NCBI GenBank assembly: GCA_036365145.1 | Contig: JAEOAD010000031.1 | Span: 6,482,001 to 6,546,000, forward strand | Direction of reading: 5' to 3' | Source: Orientallactaga sibirica | Taxonomy: Eukaryota > Chordata > Mammalia > Rodentia > Dipodidae | DNA length: 64,000 nucleotides | In this document: positions 44,714-49,402 of the stretch, piece by piece | Position numbering within the stretch: position 1 is the first letter of the stretch | Layout: each line of letters begins with the position of its first letter | Made by a program: the position numbers and the translations under genes | The notes under the pieces: generated by a model | What the model saw: only the letters and a program-made list of their open reading frames with translations | Told to the model about the DNA's origin: nothing | Databases searched by the model: none

Positions 44714-46254
44714 CTTAAGAGGAGCAAAGGCGTTTCACTGCCTCAACAAAAATCCAGGTTAAACCAGGTATGGTGGGGCACACCTTTAATCCCAGCACTC
44801 AGGAGGCAGAGGTAAGAGTTCCAGGTCTGCCTGGGCTACAGTGAGACACTACCTCGAAAACAATAAAGAAACAAAACAAATCTAACTCAGCCATGTAAGA
44901 TTAAATTTGTAAGAACTGATTCATTTAGTAAACAAATATTTACTGAATACCCACTGTAGGGTATACAGAAATGTGTAAGATCCGGTACCAGCCTTGAGAT
45001 CTTTCTTATCTTACTATGTAGTCCTGACTGGCCTCTCAAACTCATGGCAATTCCCTCTGCCTCAGCCTCCAGTGGGCCACCATCAAAGTATTTAGATTAG
45101 ATGGGAAGTGACAGGTGTGAACGACTGGAACAATGGAGAAAGGGTAAGTGCCAGAGGAGGTGGGGAGAGCAGCATGGAAATTCCGGAGGCTGAACTGCCT
45201 AGTTGTCATTTGGGAAAGGCCTTAAAGGTTAAAAGGGGGTTTGACAGACTTGGAGGGGGAAGGGCTACAGTTCCAGGCTGACTGAGCAACACAAGACAAA
45301 ACCGTCAACTGTGGACCTGCTAGATTAGATCTGCTGGAATACATGTGGTGTGCAGGAAAATAGGAAAATGTGGAAGGGCATGCAGTACCCAAAGTTTGAT
45401 ATAGTAGGTATGCAGGGGTGTGTGTGTGTGAAAACTGCCCTCTTTGTGGTGGCAGGGCTTTCAAACTTCGGAAAGGACACAGGGATCCCGCTCAGTTCCT
45501 TTTGTGTCTATAGCTGCTCGACAGAGGATGATGCCAAGTTCTAGTTGGCAGGGCACAGTGCCCCAGATGTGAAGCGTGCCCATCACCTTACCTTAGGCCA
45601 CTCGGTGGAGTCCACCCAGTACAGGGTGATATTTCGGGCACTCATGACCTCCTGGACTCTCTTGGGCAGCAACTTCTCGGACACCTGCTTAGGAGTGAGC
45701 ACCCCGCGCTGAGCCTGGGCCTCGCACCCGGACACGAACTGCAGCAGCTCGCGCTGCGAGTGCGGACAGGGCGCCAGGAGGAAGATGGTATTCCCGAAGC
45801 CCCCGAGCGCGGCCTCGGCCTCGCGGGCCTCGCTCTCGGCGTCCAGCAGTCTCCTGCCGCTGCTGCGCAGGATCGGCTTCGTGGGCGATGTGATCTCGGG
45901 CCGATCCCACTGGTAATCTAGCAGGGTCTCCATAAGGGCGCTGTGAGTGTGCGTGGCCCTGGGTGCCGGGCCGGGCAGGTGGGCGCCGCGAGGGCCGTCG
46001 CCGAGCCTGACCTCCAGCTCCTCCTCGAAGTCTTCCCACGAGCGGGTCCCCAGTTCTCGGAAGTCAGACACGCGGGACGGCCGGCTCCGCGCCCCCTGCG
46101 AGTCAAAGAACTTGAAGGCCCAGTGCAGCCTGGCCAGGCCGAAGCGGCAACTCAGGTAAGTGAGGAGGCGCAGAGCCACCAGCCGCACCGGGCTGTGGCG
46201 AGCGGCGCCACCCGCAGTGTCCACCAGAAGCATGACTTTGTGACAGCACGCCAT
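1931..46254 (-). CDS. TICRR: TICRR (Treslin), 5' half of the gene, exons 1-15
   Basis: Treslin is the metazoan counterpart of yeast Sld3. With TopBP1 and MTBP it helps load Cdc45 onto MCM to fire replication origins in the nucleus, under CDK control. The exons read 45592-46254, 25676-25955, 21715-21953, 19602-19836, 16117-16246, 15220-15359, 12942-13160, 10168-10319, 8883-8983, 8402-8495, 8237-8316, 7828-8067, 7057-7153, 5482-5539 and 1931-2089. They total 2887 nt (962 codons plus 1 base) with consistent phases and no stops. Recognition is by family sequence, for example MACCHKVML at the N terminus, [11 protein letters not shown] in exon 2, [12 protein letters not shown] in exon 7 and KVRRNLFNQ in exon 15. 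Residues about 636-790 (exons 8-12) match the Sld3-Treslin region thought to bind Cdc45. The human CDK sites needed for TopBP1 binding (T969, S1001) should lie just past the last exon seen. The start ATG has a full Kozak context (GCCACCATGG). The C-terminal half is outside the window. Confidence 0.97.
2416..2622 (-). mobile_element. B2-like SINE
   Basis: Reverse-oriented, ending in CTCTCTAGCCCC next to a TTTC microsatellite (2626-2665). Confidence 0.85.
2660..2899 (-). mobile_element. B1-like SINE plus truncated B2-like tail and CA repeat
   Basis: Full B1-like element (2660-2826), then a short B2-like fragment and (CA)n at 2868-2899. Confidence 0.8.
2900..3483 (+). mobile_element. L1-type 3' end (rodent)
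   Basis: Rodent L1-like 3' region: AAAGTGCTGAGAATAAGTGG, then AGAAAGAATGTTCACAGCC, GGATTACCTGCACAAGACC-like and AATATGATCAAAATACATTT modules, ending in AATAAAAATTTC. Shares modules with 10706 onward and 56270 onward. Lies in intron 14, antisense to TICRR. Confidence 0.6.
3486..3895 (+). mobile_element. B1-like and B2-like SINEs in tandem
   Basis: B1-like 3486-3655 followed directly by B2-like 3656-3890. Confidence 0.9.
3896..4245 (+). mobile_element. B4-like old SINE
   Basis: Diverged element ending in CACACACATGCAAATGCGTG and a CA-rich 3' end; similar elements at 14843 and 58880. Confidence 0.45.
4320..4652 (+). mobile_element. Truncated B2-like and full B1-like SINEs
   Basis: B2-like 4320-4440 and B1-like 4484-4652 (GTGGTGGCGCACGCCTTTAA). 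Confidence 0.85.
4851..5002 (+). repeat. About 150-nt pure polypyrimidine tract
   Basis: (TTCCC)n followed by (TTCC)n without a purine, joined to a B1-like SINE tail; purine-only on the strand of TICRR transcription. Lies in intron 14. Confidence 0.95.
4996..5149 (-). mobile_element. B1-like SINE
   Basis: Minus-strand B1-like copy; its A-rich tail has expanded into the polypyrimidine tract at 4851-5002. Confidence 0.85.
5190..5378 (-). mobile_element. B2-like SINE
   Basis: Ends AAGCCATCTCTCCAGCCC; starts in a GT/GA microsatellite. It ends about 100 bp left of exon 14. Confidence 0.85.
5482..5539 (-). CDS. TICRR: TICRR coding exon 14
   Basis: Acceptor GTTTTTCAG; reads [19 protein letters not shown] plus one base before donor GTATGC. 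58 nt, the shortest exon here, a proline-rich linker. Placed by phase and match to the family. Confidence 0.9.
5862..6339 (-). mobile_element. Three adjacent SINEs (two B1-like, one B2-like)
   Basis: Old B1-like 5862-5992, B1-like 5994-6135, B2-like 6136-6339, all reverse oriented. The rest of 6340-6600 in intron 13 shows nothing recognisable. Confidence 0.8.
6600..6735 (+). mobile_element. B1-like SINE
   Basis: GCCGGGTGTGATGGCACATA start and AACAAACAAACTAACTAAA tail. 6736-7056 is unremarkable intron. Confidence 0.85.
7057..7153 (-). CDS. TICRR: TICRR coding exon 13
   Basis: Acceptor TTTAAAAG (weak pyrimidine tract); reads [20 protein letters not shown], then [12 protein letters not shown] before donor GTAAGT. 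97 nt, ending in phase 0. Confidence 0.94.
7364..7530 (+). mobile_element. B1-like SINE
   Basis: Full-length with a 27-nt A tail, in intron 12; unique intron on both sides. Confidence 0.9.
7828..8067 (-). CDS. TICRR: TICRR coding exon 12
   Basis: Acceptor CTCCACAG; begins [19 protein letters not shown], then [20 protein letters not shown] and ends ...RTRSAKKR plus two bases before donor GTAGGA. 240 nt. The basic end (RSAKKRRKN once joined to exon 13) could act as a nuclear localisation signal; this is inference. Confidence 0.96.
8237..8316 (-). CDS. TICRR: TICRR coding exon 11
   Basis: Acceptor ATCTTCAG; reads [20 protein letters not shown], then LEEILR plus two bases before donor GTAAGT. 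80 nt. Separated from exon 10 by 85 nt and from exon 12 by 169 nt. Confidence 0.95.
8317..8401 (-). other. TICRR: TICRR intron 10: 85-nt GC-AG intron
   Basis: Lies between GAG|GCAAGT and ATCTTCAG|GTGACA. No stop occurs in the exon-10 frame through the intron; retention would shift exon 11 out of frame (85 is not a multiple of 3). It contains no interspersed repeat. Confidence 0.85.
8402..8495 (-). CDS. TICRR: TICRR coding exon 10, GC donor
   Basis: Acceptor CTCTCAAG; reads [19 protein letters not shown] and ends ...MDQLVEE. The only donor that rejoins exon 11 in frame is GAG|GCAAGT, a GC site. 94 nt. Confidence 0.93.
8596..8670 (+). mobile_element. ID-type element
   Basis: GGGCTGGGATGTAGCTC head and CAATCTCAAGCACTGGG end, in intron 9. 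Confidence 0.6.
8883..8983 (-). CDS. TICRR: TICRR coding exon 9
   Basis: Acceptor ATTTTCAG; reads [20 protein letters not shown], then [13 protein letters not shown] plus two bases before donor GTAAGT. 101 nt. Lysine-rich helix. Confidence 0.95.
9511..9975 (+). mobile_element. B2-like variant SINE and B2-like SINE
   Basis: 9511-9740 is the variant with CACAAGGGGTGAACACATCT and CAGCAGCTGAGAGG; 9757-9975 is the common form. 8990-9510 is unique intron 8. Confidence 0.85.
10168..10319 (-). CDS. TICRR: TICRR coding exon 8 (start of Sld3-Treslin region)
   Basis: Acceptor TTTCACAG; reads [20 protein letters not shown] and ends ...[11 protein letters not shown] before donor GTAAGA. 152 nt, ending in phase 0. 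Begins the helical Cdc45-binding region known from Sld3/Treslin. Confidence 0.95.
10706..11215 (+). mobile_element. L1-type 3' end, rearranged
   Basis: Carries the same CAAAGTGCTGAGACTAAGTG and GAAAGAATTTAAGAGCCAG modules as 2900-3483. The part after about 10900 is interrupted by about 200 bp before ACTCTTAAACTCTCAGGAG resumes. Lies in intron 7. Confidence 0.5.
11212..11543 (-). mobile_element. B2-like SINE split by a B1-like SINE
   Basis: B2-like parts at 11212-11350 and 11505-11543 with a B1-like element between and GAAAGC on both sides as target duplication. Confidence 0.75.
11756..12190 (-). mobile_element. Two B1-like SINEs with TTTC microsatellites
   Basis: (TTTC)n 11756-11838 leads into B1-like 11839-11970; a second B1-like element spans 12060-12190. 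Confidence 0.8.
12243..12640 (-). mobile_element. Old B4-like SINE split by a B1-like SINE
   Basis: The B1-like element (12318-12484) is flanked by TGACAATGAT on both sides; the older element continues to 12640. Confidence 0.75.
12767..12855 (-). mobile_element. Minimal 5'-truncated B1 insertion
   Basis: Only about 37 bp of B1 3' end plus a T run (A tail) is bounded by CATCCTAATATACT on each side (12768-12781 and 12841-12854). It lies 87 bp from exon 7. Confidence 0.85.
12942..13160 (-). CDS. TICRR: TICRR coding exon 7
   Basis: Acceptor TTCAATAG. Reads [20 protein letters not shown], then [12 protein letters not shown] and ends ...RTLRSSKLK plus one base before donor GTATTC. 219 nt. Very basic segment and one of the best-conserved stretches here. 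Confidence 0.96.
13339..13576 (-). mobile_element. B2-like SINE
   Basis: Ends AAGCCATCTCTCCAGCCC; preceded by a CTT and T run at 13306-13338. The rest of intron 6 up to 13880 is unique. Confidence 0.85.
13883..14230 (+). mobile_element. B1-like SINE and ID element
   Basis: B1-like 13883-14045; ID-type 14144-14230 (GGGCTGGGGATGTAGTTC). Confidence 0.8.
14402..14795 (+). mobile_element. B1-like and B2-like SINEs
   Basis: B1-like 14402-14568 and B2-like 14575-14790. Confidence 0.88.
14843..15180 (+). mobile_element. B4-like old SINE
   Basis: GGGGAGATGGTTCAGTGGGT head and a CACACACATATATTC end; ends 40 bp from exon 6. Confidence 0.5.
15220..15359 (-). CDS. TICRR: TICRR coding exon 6
   Basis: Acceptor TTTACAG; reads [19 protein letters not shown], then [14 protein letters not shown] and ends at NRKK plus one base before donor GTATGC. 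140 nt, phase 2 to 1. Hydrophilic linker-type composition. Confidence 0.93.
15420..16075. mobile_element. SINE cluster in intron 5
   Basis: Old B1-like 15420-15555 (+), B2-like variant 15583-15860 (+, with CCCACAAGGAGGCG), truncated B1-like 15865-15912 (+) and truncated B2-like 15913-16075 (-). Confidence 0.8.
16117..16246 (-). CDS. TICRR: TICRR coding exon 5
   Basis: Not visible as a long ORF. Acceptor CTTCACAG; reads [13 protein letters not shown], then [15 protein letters not shown] and HLMESF, leaving two bases before donor GTAAAA. 130 nt, phase 1 to 2. Matches Treslin between exons 4 and 6. Confidence 0.93.
16247..17091. other. Unique part of TICRR intron 4
   Basis: No repeat or gene recognised. 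Confidence 0.5.
17092..17430 (+). mobile_element. Two tandem B1-like SINEs
   Basis: 17092-17265 and 17274-17430, same orientation. Confidence 0.9.
17702..17933 (-). mobile_element. B2-like SINE
   Basis: Full-length, with CCATTATGT on both sides as target duplication. A short B1-like fragment lies at 18085-18135. Confidence 0.88.
18535..18615 (+). mobile_element. L2/MIR 3' end remnant
   Basis: GTGCCTGATATAAAGCAGGC, then TTTGCTGAATAAATGACTGA matches the mammalian-wide L2/MIR tail. Confidence 0.55.
19051..19440 (-). mobile_element. CA repeat and B1-ID composite SINE
   Basis: (CA)n 19051-19071; diverged composite element 19214-19440 ending in an ID-type head (CTGAACTACATCCCTAGGCC). 18616-19050 is otherwise unassigned pyrimidine-rich intron. 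Confidence 0.5.
19602..19836 (-). CDS. TICRR: TICRR coding exon 4
   Basis: Acceptor TTTGTAG. Begins [20 protein letters not shown] and ends ...NSFEDPASF plus one base before donor GTAAGT. 235 nt. Confidence 0.95.
20100..20695. mobile_element. B1-like SINE split by two B2-like SINEs
   Basis: B1-like start at 20100-20113 and remainder 20556-20695 (+) surround two reverse B2-like elements (20114-20325 and 20340-20555). Confidence 0.7.
20700..20815 (+). mobile_element. MIR-like remnant
   Basis: AGTAATCTGCTCAAGGCCAC resembles the MIR core; weak. Confidence 0.3.
20923..21085 (-). mobile_element. B1-like SINE
   Basis: Full-length, reverse oriented. 21086-21714 is unique intron 3. Confidence 0.88.
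21715..21953 (-). CDS. TICRR: TICRR coding exon 3
   Basis: Acceptor CTAACAG. Begins [20 protein letters not shown] and ends ...LTAEELHL before donor GTAGGT. 239 nt, closing the split codon from exon 2 and ending in phase 0. Confidence 0.96.
22226..23013 (+). mobile_element. Run of B1-like SINEs and an ID element
   Basis: Old B1-like 22226-22345, B1-like 22350-22500, ID 22548-22625, B1-like 22684-22830, and B1-like 22832-23013 ending in a 45-nt A run (22969-23013). Confidence 0.8.
23073..23560 (+). mobile_element. Truncated B2-like and two B1-like SINEs
   Basis: B2-like 23073-23260, old B1-like 23270-23410 with A31 tail, B1-like 23411-23560. Confidence 0.8.
23820..24108. repeat. Fold-back SINE: B2-like element with its own inverted partial copy
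   Basis: The plus-strand element at 23820-23985 is followed by an inverted copy of its head at 24000-24108 (CTGTCTGGCTTTAC against GTAAAGCCAGACAG). The centre (23968-24018) is a near-perfect palindrome through CTTAGTGCACTAAG. The CA-rich middle of the SINE is absent from the inverted arm. Confidence 0.8.
24278..24690 (-). pseudogene. RPL10: RPL10 processed pseudogene, 5'-truncated
   Basis: Intronless minus-strand copy of roughly the C-terminal half of ribosomal protein L10: segments such as [37 protein letters not shown] and [10 protein letters not shown] are recognisable. It is broken by an in-frame TAG just after VAEK and a TGA near the C terminus, and lacks two codons in the HISK region. 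A run of T (A on the minus strand) at 24278-24288 marks the old poly(A) tail. It sits in TICRR intron 2 on the same strand. Not functional. Confidence 0.92.
24700..25140 (+). repeat. Rodent interspersed repeat, family uncertain
   Basis: Ends with TCTGTAAGCCAAATTAAACC and CTTGGTCAGGTGCTTCTTC modules common in rodent repeats (possibly LTR type). Abuts the truncated 5' end of the RPL10 pseudogene. Confidence 0.4.
25162..25650. mobile_element. Three B1-like SINEs next to exon 2
   Basis: 25162-25320 (-), 25345-25493 (+, old) and 25494-25650 (+). Confidence 0.8.
25676..25955 (-). CDS. TICRR: TICRR coding exon 2
   Basis: Acceptor TTTTAG then TTG TGG GAA ([21 protein letters not shown]). Ends ...LFLPSK plus one base before donor GTAAGC. 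Length 280 nt, codes residues 222-315. The next exon supplies the rest of the split Gly codon. A B1-like SINE ends about 26 bp beyond the donor. Confidence 0.96.
26181..26418 (+). mobile_element. B2-like variant SINE with CTCF-like core
   Basis: Variant marked by GCAAAGTGATGCAAGGGCGC and GTCTGAGAGACTGCTGG. Youngest-looking copy of this subfamily in the window. Confidence 0.85.
26305..26320 (+). promoter_or_regulatory. CTCF-like core inside a SINE
   Basis: GCCCACAAGGGGGCGC inside the B2-like variant at 26181-26418 resembles the CTCF core (one weak position). Older copies at 15722 and 9631 have changed bases. Confidence 0.35.
26429..27239 (+). mobile_element. SINE string before copy A
   Basis: B1-like 26429-26580 and 26664-26810, old B1-like 26866-26985, B2-like 26986-27185, start of a B2-like at 27196. 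Confidence 0.8.
27240..29318. repeat. Master copy (A) of a falsely repeated block
   Basis: Ordered string of SINEs and unique spacers, including GAACGATTCCATATTTTTCC at 28429. The same string recurs in noisy form at 29328-31375, 31740-33830 and partly at 36790-37490. This copy has the cleanest SINE consensus match. Confidence 0.8.
29328..31375. repeat. Noisy copy B of 27240-29318
   Basis: Collinear with copy A but with many single-base deletions and insertions, often in homopolymers. The join is inside a SINE at about 29320-29330. Confidence 0.8.
31376..33830. repeat. Noisy copy C
   Basis: Starts with two B1-like SINEs, then is collinear with 26815-28900 from about 31740, again rich in small indels. 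Confidence 0.8.
33831..36750. other. Scrambled low-quality stretch
   Basis: Short pieces of B1-like and B2-like SINEs switch every 20-80 bp within the segment, mixed with low-complexity A/T runs. No intact element or gene. Confidence 0.65.
36751..37490. repeat. Noisy partial copy D of 28590-29318
   Basis: Contains the spacers ACACATTGTATTTTATTTCT and CATGCTACATGTTATATAA in the order of copy A, with indels. It is followed by the B1-like SINE that should follow copy A. Confidence 0.75.
37528..38600. other. B1-like SINE then degenerate SINE pieces
   Basis: A B1-like element (37528-37680), B1 fragments (37700-37860), an indel-rich B2-like element (37890-38110), unique sequence (38140-38400) and a B1 fragment (38404-38480) fused to a B2-like tail. 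Quality improves toward the right. Confidence 0.5.
38736..38990 (+). mobile_element. B2-like SINE with long AAAT tail
   Basis: Tail is an (AAAT)n microsatellite at 38917-38970. An older composite SINE precedes it (38583-38735). Confidence 0.8.
39101..39485. repeat. Inverted pair of B2-like SINEs
   Basis: Plus element 39101-39284 and minus element 39305-39485 are joined by a T run. The pair can fold into a long hairpin in the intron 1 transcript. Confidence 0.85.
39506..40205. mobile_element. B1-like SINE fragments
   Basis: Old B1-like 39506-39620 (+), truncated B1-like 39795-39900 (+), B1-like 40040-40205 (-). Confidence 0.7.
40309..40735. repeat. Second inverted pair of B2-like SINEs
   Basis: Plus element 40309-40535 and minus element 40560-40735. 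Confidence 0.85.
40790..41330. other. Mostly unique intron 1 segment with MIR/L2 traces
   Basis: ATAAATATGTGTTGAGTAAA (about 40925) resembles an L2/MIR tail. A CTCF-like CCAGCAGGTGGTGA is at 41106-41119. No gene. Confidence 0.35.
41700..42058. repeat. Noisy duplicate of 42062-42560
   Basis: Repeats the nested SINE arrangement of the next 500 bp, including ATTATCTCAAGC and GCTAAGATTTAATT at the end, with many indels and about 140 bp missing. Confidence 0.6.
42062..42505 (-). mobile_element. B2-like SINE interrupted by another B2-like SINE
   Basis: A minus-strand element (42062-42143 and 42379-42505) is split by a plus-strand element at 42155-42378. ACGTACTCCAG flanks both sides as target-site duplication. 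Confidence 0.8.
42636..43142. mobile_element. ID-B1 composite and old B1-like SINE
   Basis: Composite 42636-42830 (+); old B1-like 42995-43142 (-). Confidence 0.55.
43196..43745 (+). mobile_element. B1-like and two B2-like SINEs
   Basis: B1-like 43196-43340, B2-like 43347-43560, internally deleted B2-like 43571-43745. Confidence 0.85.
43875..44055 (-). mobile_element. B2-like SINE
   Basis: Ends GAGCCATCTCTCCAGCC. Confidence 0.85.
44230..44450 (+). mobile_element. L2 LINE 3' remnant
   Basis: CCTGGAATGTTCTTTCCCAG and ACTAGAAGGTAAACTCCATT fit the L2 3' region; old mammalian-wide element. Confidence 0.5.
44520..45085. mobile_element. B1-like SINEs, (CA)n and L2/MIR trace
   Basis: Old B1-like 44530-44650, (CA)n 44668-44710, B1-like 44763-44875 (+), ACAAATATTTACTGAATACC (44933) of L2/MIR type, B1-like fragment 45000-45080 (-). 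45086-45591 is unique intron. Confidence 0.6.
45592..46254 (-). CDS. TICRR: TICRR coding exon 1
   Basis: Codes residues 1-221 (663 nt, phase 0 to 0). It starts at ATG 46254 in GCCACCATGG; the frame is open 10 codons further but only to a GTG. The exon contains [19 protein letters not shown] and ends ...DSTEWPK before donor GTAAGG. It is GC-rich and forms much of the CpG island. Long open frames on the opposite strand here are composition shadows. Confidence 0.97.
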
Positions 46255-46690
46255 GGTGGCCGCGCCGCCGCCGAGCGATGCCACCCCCGGGGACGGCGCT
46301 ACCCTTCCCTAGATGCTGCCTTCAGAGAACCAGCGCCATTCACCGCTTCCCCGAGGAGCCCTACTCGAAATCCCGCGCTCTCCCACAGCTGCTGCTATTG
46401 GTGGAACTAGCTCCCAAAGGTCCGCGCTTATTGGCCCGTTTGCCCTACGTCCAGTACGTAGCACATCCATATTTGACGCTGATTGGAAGGGCGGTGTGGA
46501 AAGCCTCAGCGTGATTGGTGGAGGATGTGACTGTGGGAGGGGCGCTTGGAGGAACTGAGCATTCATTGGCCTGAAGCTTCGTTTTAAATTTTAAAGAGGC
46601 GGTACTTCGGGGGCGTGTCTAGACCGACGCGGAGACTGGTGTTTGGGCGACCGCGCGCAAGCGTGCGAGTGCACTGCCAGGAGGCAGGGA
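45690..46690. promoter_or_regulatory. TICRR: CpG island over TICRR exon 1 and promoter
   Basis: CpG-dense, GC-rich sequence in an otherwise AT-rich, SINE-filled window, covering exon 1 and about 430 bp upstream. There is no convincing TATA box at the expected distance. Boundaries are judged by eye. Confidence 0.85.
46364..46569 (-). promoter_or_regulatory. TICRR: TICRR proximal promoter: five CCAAT boxes and an E2F/CHR-like element
   Basis: On the minus strand CCAAT occurs at 46397-46401, 46430-46434, 46482-46486, 46514-46518 and 46565-46569, all in the same orientation as the gene. Successive offsets are 33, 52, 32 and 51 bp. Closest to the gene, 46364-46379 reads GCGCGGGATTTCGAGT on the minus strand, a near match to an E2F/CDE plus CHR arrangement. 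Several CCAAT boxes (NF-Y) followed by CDE/CHR is the known layout of many cell-cycle promoters and would suit a replication-origin firing factor. Binding is inferred, not shown. Confidence 0.6.
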
Positions 46691-46766
46691 TGTTTACTAA
46701 GGTCGTGGAAAACGGTGTAGGGAAGGAAATTGGGGAGGGTTTGAATCAAGCTGGTTTAAAACCACT

Positions 46767-46798
<32 letters not shown>

Positions 46799-47063
46799 CC
46801 AAGCCTTTTAGGGAGCAGAAAACGGTGAAGGCTTCAATTTTTCTGTAAAGCTGCACTAATTAAAATACTTGTAATCCTACTCAGGCTAGAAACACGAGGT
46901 CGAGGGTCAGCCTGAGCTACTGATAGGCTACTGAGAAGGATAAGAAGCCAGTGTTGGATTTTGAGGATAGAAGGGATATGATATGATTTGTGTTGTATTT
47001 TTCTTTTTAATTTTAATTTGTATTGCATCAAACCCAGACTGGCTGGCTTTGGAAATAAACTTT
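46680..47063. other. Unique sequence upstream of TICRR with A28 run
   Basis: No gene recognised; a run of A lies at 46771-46798. Confidence 0.4.
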
Positions 47064-47490
47064 TTTTTTTGGTTTTTCGAGGTAGGGTCTTGCTTTAGCC
47101 CAGGCTGACCTGGAATTCACTATGTAGTCTCAGGGTGGCCTCGAACTCATAGTGATCCTCCTACCTCTGCCTCCTGAGTGCTGGGATTAAAGGCATGCTC
47201 CACCACACCGGGCTTGCAAATAAACACTTTTAACTGCTGAGCTATCTCTCCAGTTCTTGGTTTGTATTTTGAAAAGAGCACTCTGGATTCTAAGTGGCAA
47301 ATTGAACATGATTGGAAAAAAACAGAAACAGTATAACTGGGTGTGGTGCTGTACACCTTTAATACCTCATTCAAGAGGCAGAGGTAGGCAGATTGCGAGT
47401 TGAAGGCCAGCCTGGAAATACAGAGTGAATTCCAGATTAGCCTGGGGCTAGAGGGAGACCCTGCCTCCAAAAAAAAAAAAAAAAAAAAAA
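47064..47490. mobile_element. Two B1-like SINEs
   Basis: 47064-47213 (-), followed by a B2-like fragment to 47257, and 47335-47490 (+). Confidence 0.85.
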
Positions 47491-47624
47491 AAGCCCATCA
47501 AGAAACTGCATTTTTATAAAATAAGGAATTAACAAAAGTACCTAAGCCAATTCATTGGTTAACTCATCTCCTCAGCCCTTTATTTAATCTTATGTTAATT
47601 ATTTATTTAAAGAAAAAGAGAAAA

Positions 47625-48039
47625 GCTGGAGAAATGGCTTAGCGGTTAAGGCACATGCCTGCAAAACCTAAGGACCCAGGTTCAATTCTCCAGGTCTCAT
47701 GTAAGCCAGATGCACATGGTGGAGCATGCATCTGGAGTTCATTTACAGTGATTAGAAGCCCTGGCACACCCATTCTCTCTCTCTCCCTCTTTCTGTCTCT
47801 AATACATACATACATACATACATACATACATACATACATACATACATACATAAAAATAAATTTGAAAAAAAAGAGAAAGAGAAAATGAGTGTGCCTGGTC
47901 CCCTTGCCATTATAAATGAACTCCAGATGCATGCATCACTTTGTGCATCTGGCTTTATGTGTGTATTGGGGAATTGAACCCCAGGCTGGCAGGCTTGGCA
48001 AGCAAGTGCCTTTAACAGCTGAGCCATCTTCCCAGCCCC
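47625..48039. repeat. Third inverted pair of B2-like SINEs
   Basis: Plus element 47625-47860 with a (CATA)12-type tail (47803-47850) and minus element 47870-48039. Confidence 0.85.
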
Positions 48040-48186
48040 TTTATTTTACTTATTTAACTGCTTTTGGAGACAGGGTATCAAGAAGAGAAGAAAGGCTTAT
48101 TGAACTTAACCGTATTTTCACTTCCCATCATTTTCTTTTTCTCCAGATGCCCTAAGATGCCTTCTTTTAGTGTTTCCTCTCCTTTA

Positions 48187-48835
48187 TATTTTTATGTATT
48201 TATGTATTTATTTATTTATTTATTTGAGAGAGAAAGGCAGACAGAAAGAGAGAATGGCACACCAGGGCCTGCAGTCACTGCAGACAAACTCCAGATGCAT
48301 GCACCCCTTGTGCATCTGGCTTACATGGGTCCTGGGGAATCAAACTGGGATCCTTAGGCTTTACAGGCAAATGCCTTAACTGCTAAGCCATTTCCCCAGC
48401 CCTATATTTTATTTTATTTTATTTTTTTGGTTTTTTGAGGTAGGGTCTCACTGTGGCCCAGGCTGACCTGGAATTAACTATGTAGTCTCAGGGTGGCCTC
48501 GAACTCATGGTGATCCTCCTACCTCTGCCTCCCGAGTGCTGGGATTAAAGGTGTGCGCCCGGCTTCTATATTTTATTTTTTATTGTGTATATTGGTGTGT
48601 ATGAATGTGGGCATGTGCATACAGATGTCAGAGGGCAACCTTGAGTGTTATTCCTTACCTTCCACCTTGTTCTGAGGCAGGGTTTCTCTTACTGTTTTCT
48701 GTTCTGTTTGCCAGGCTAGCTGCTCTGTGAGCTTCGGAATTCTCCTGTCTCCAACTCCCATCCACTGGATTGCAGACAGTTGTATTTTACATCTTGTGCA
48801 AGTGCTTTACCCACTGAGCCACATCCCCAGCCTTT
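48187..48835 (-). mobile_element. B2-like, B1-like and B4-like SINEs
   Basis: B2-like 48187-48402, B1-like 48403-48563, B4-like 48575-48835 (ends CCCACTGAGCCACATCCCC). Confidence 0.75.
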
Positions 48836-48892
48836 CTTGCCTTTTTAAAAAACAAAAACAAACAAACAAACAAAACAAAAACCAAACAATCC

Positions 48893-49402
48893 TGCCAGGC
48901 TTGGTGGTGCAAGCTGTTAATCCCAGCACACAGGAGGATTGCTATGAGTTCTTGGCCACCCTGAGCCTAGCCTACATAGAGAATTCCAGGTCAGCATGGG
49001 CTACAGCGAGACCCTACTTTTTATACAAGCCAAGAAAAGGGCTGGAGAGATGGCTTAGTAGTTAAGGCACTTGCCTGTGAAGCCTAAGGACCCAGGTTCA
49101 ATTCTCCAGTACCCACATAAGACAGATATGCAGGATGGTGCATGCATCTGGAGTTCGTTTGCAGCAGCTAGAGGCCCTAGCATGCCCATTCTCTCTCTAT
49201 CTGCCTCTCTCTCAAATAAATGTTTTTAAAATGAATTTTTTTTTTTTTTTTTTTTTTTTTGTTTTTCGAGGTAGGGTTTCACTCTGGCCTAGGCTGACCT
49301 GGAATTAACTATGTAGTCTCAGGGTGGCCTCGAACTCTTGGCAATCCTCCTACCTCTGCCTCCCAAGTGCTGGGATTAAAGGCGTGCGCCACCACGCCCA
49401 GC
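48893..49402. mobile_element. B1-like, B2-like and B1-like SINEs
   Basis: 48893-49020 (+), 49040-49225 (+), 49230-49402 (-). 49403-49815 is unique. Confidence 0.85.

Noticed and set aside
46255..46284. Upstream in-frame extension of TICRR exon 1
   Set aside because: The extension begins with GTG, while the ATG at 46254 has a perfect Kozak context and matches the conserved N terminus.
45943..46410. 155-codon plus-strand frame over the CpG island
   Set aside because: Antisense to TICRR exon 1 and explained by high GC; no homology.
47639..48379. Multiple SINE-derived frames (MHLEFIYNG..., [10 protein letters not shown]...)
   Set aside because: Translations of B2-like SINEs and the CATA microsatellite; the same frames recur at other SINEs.
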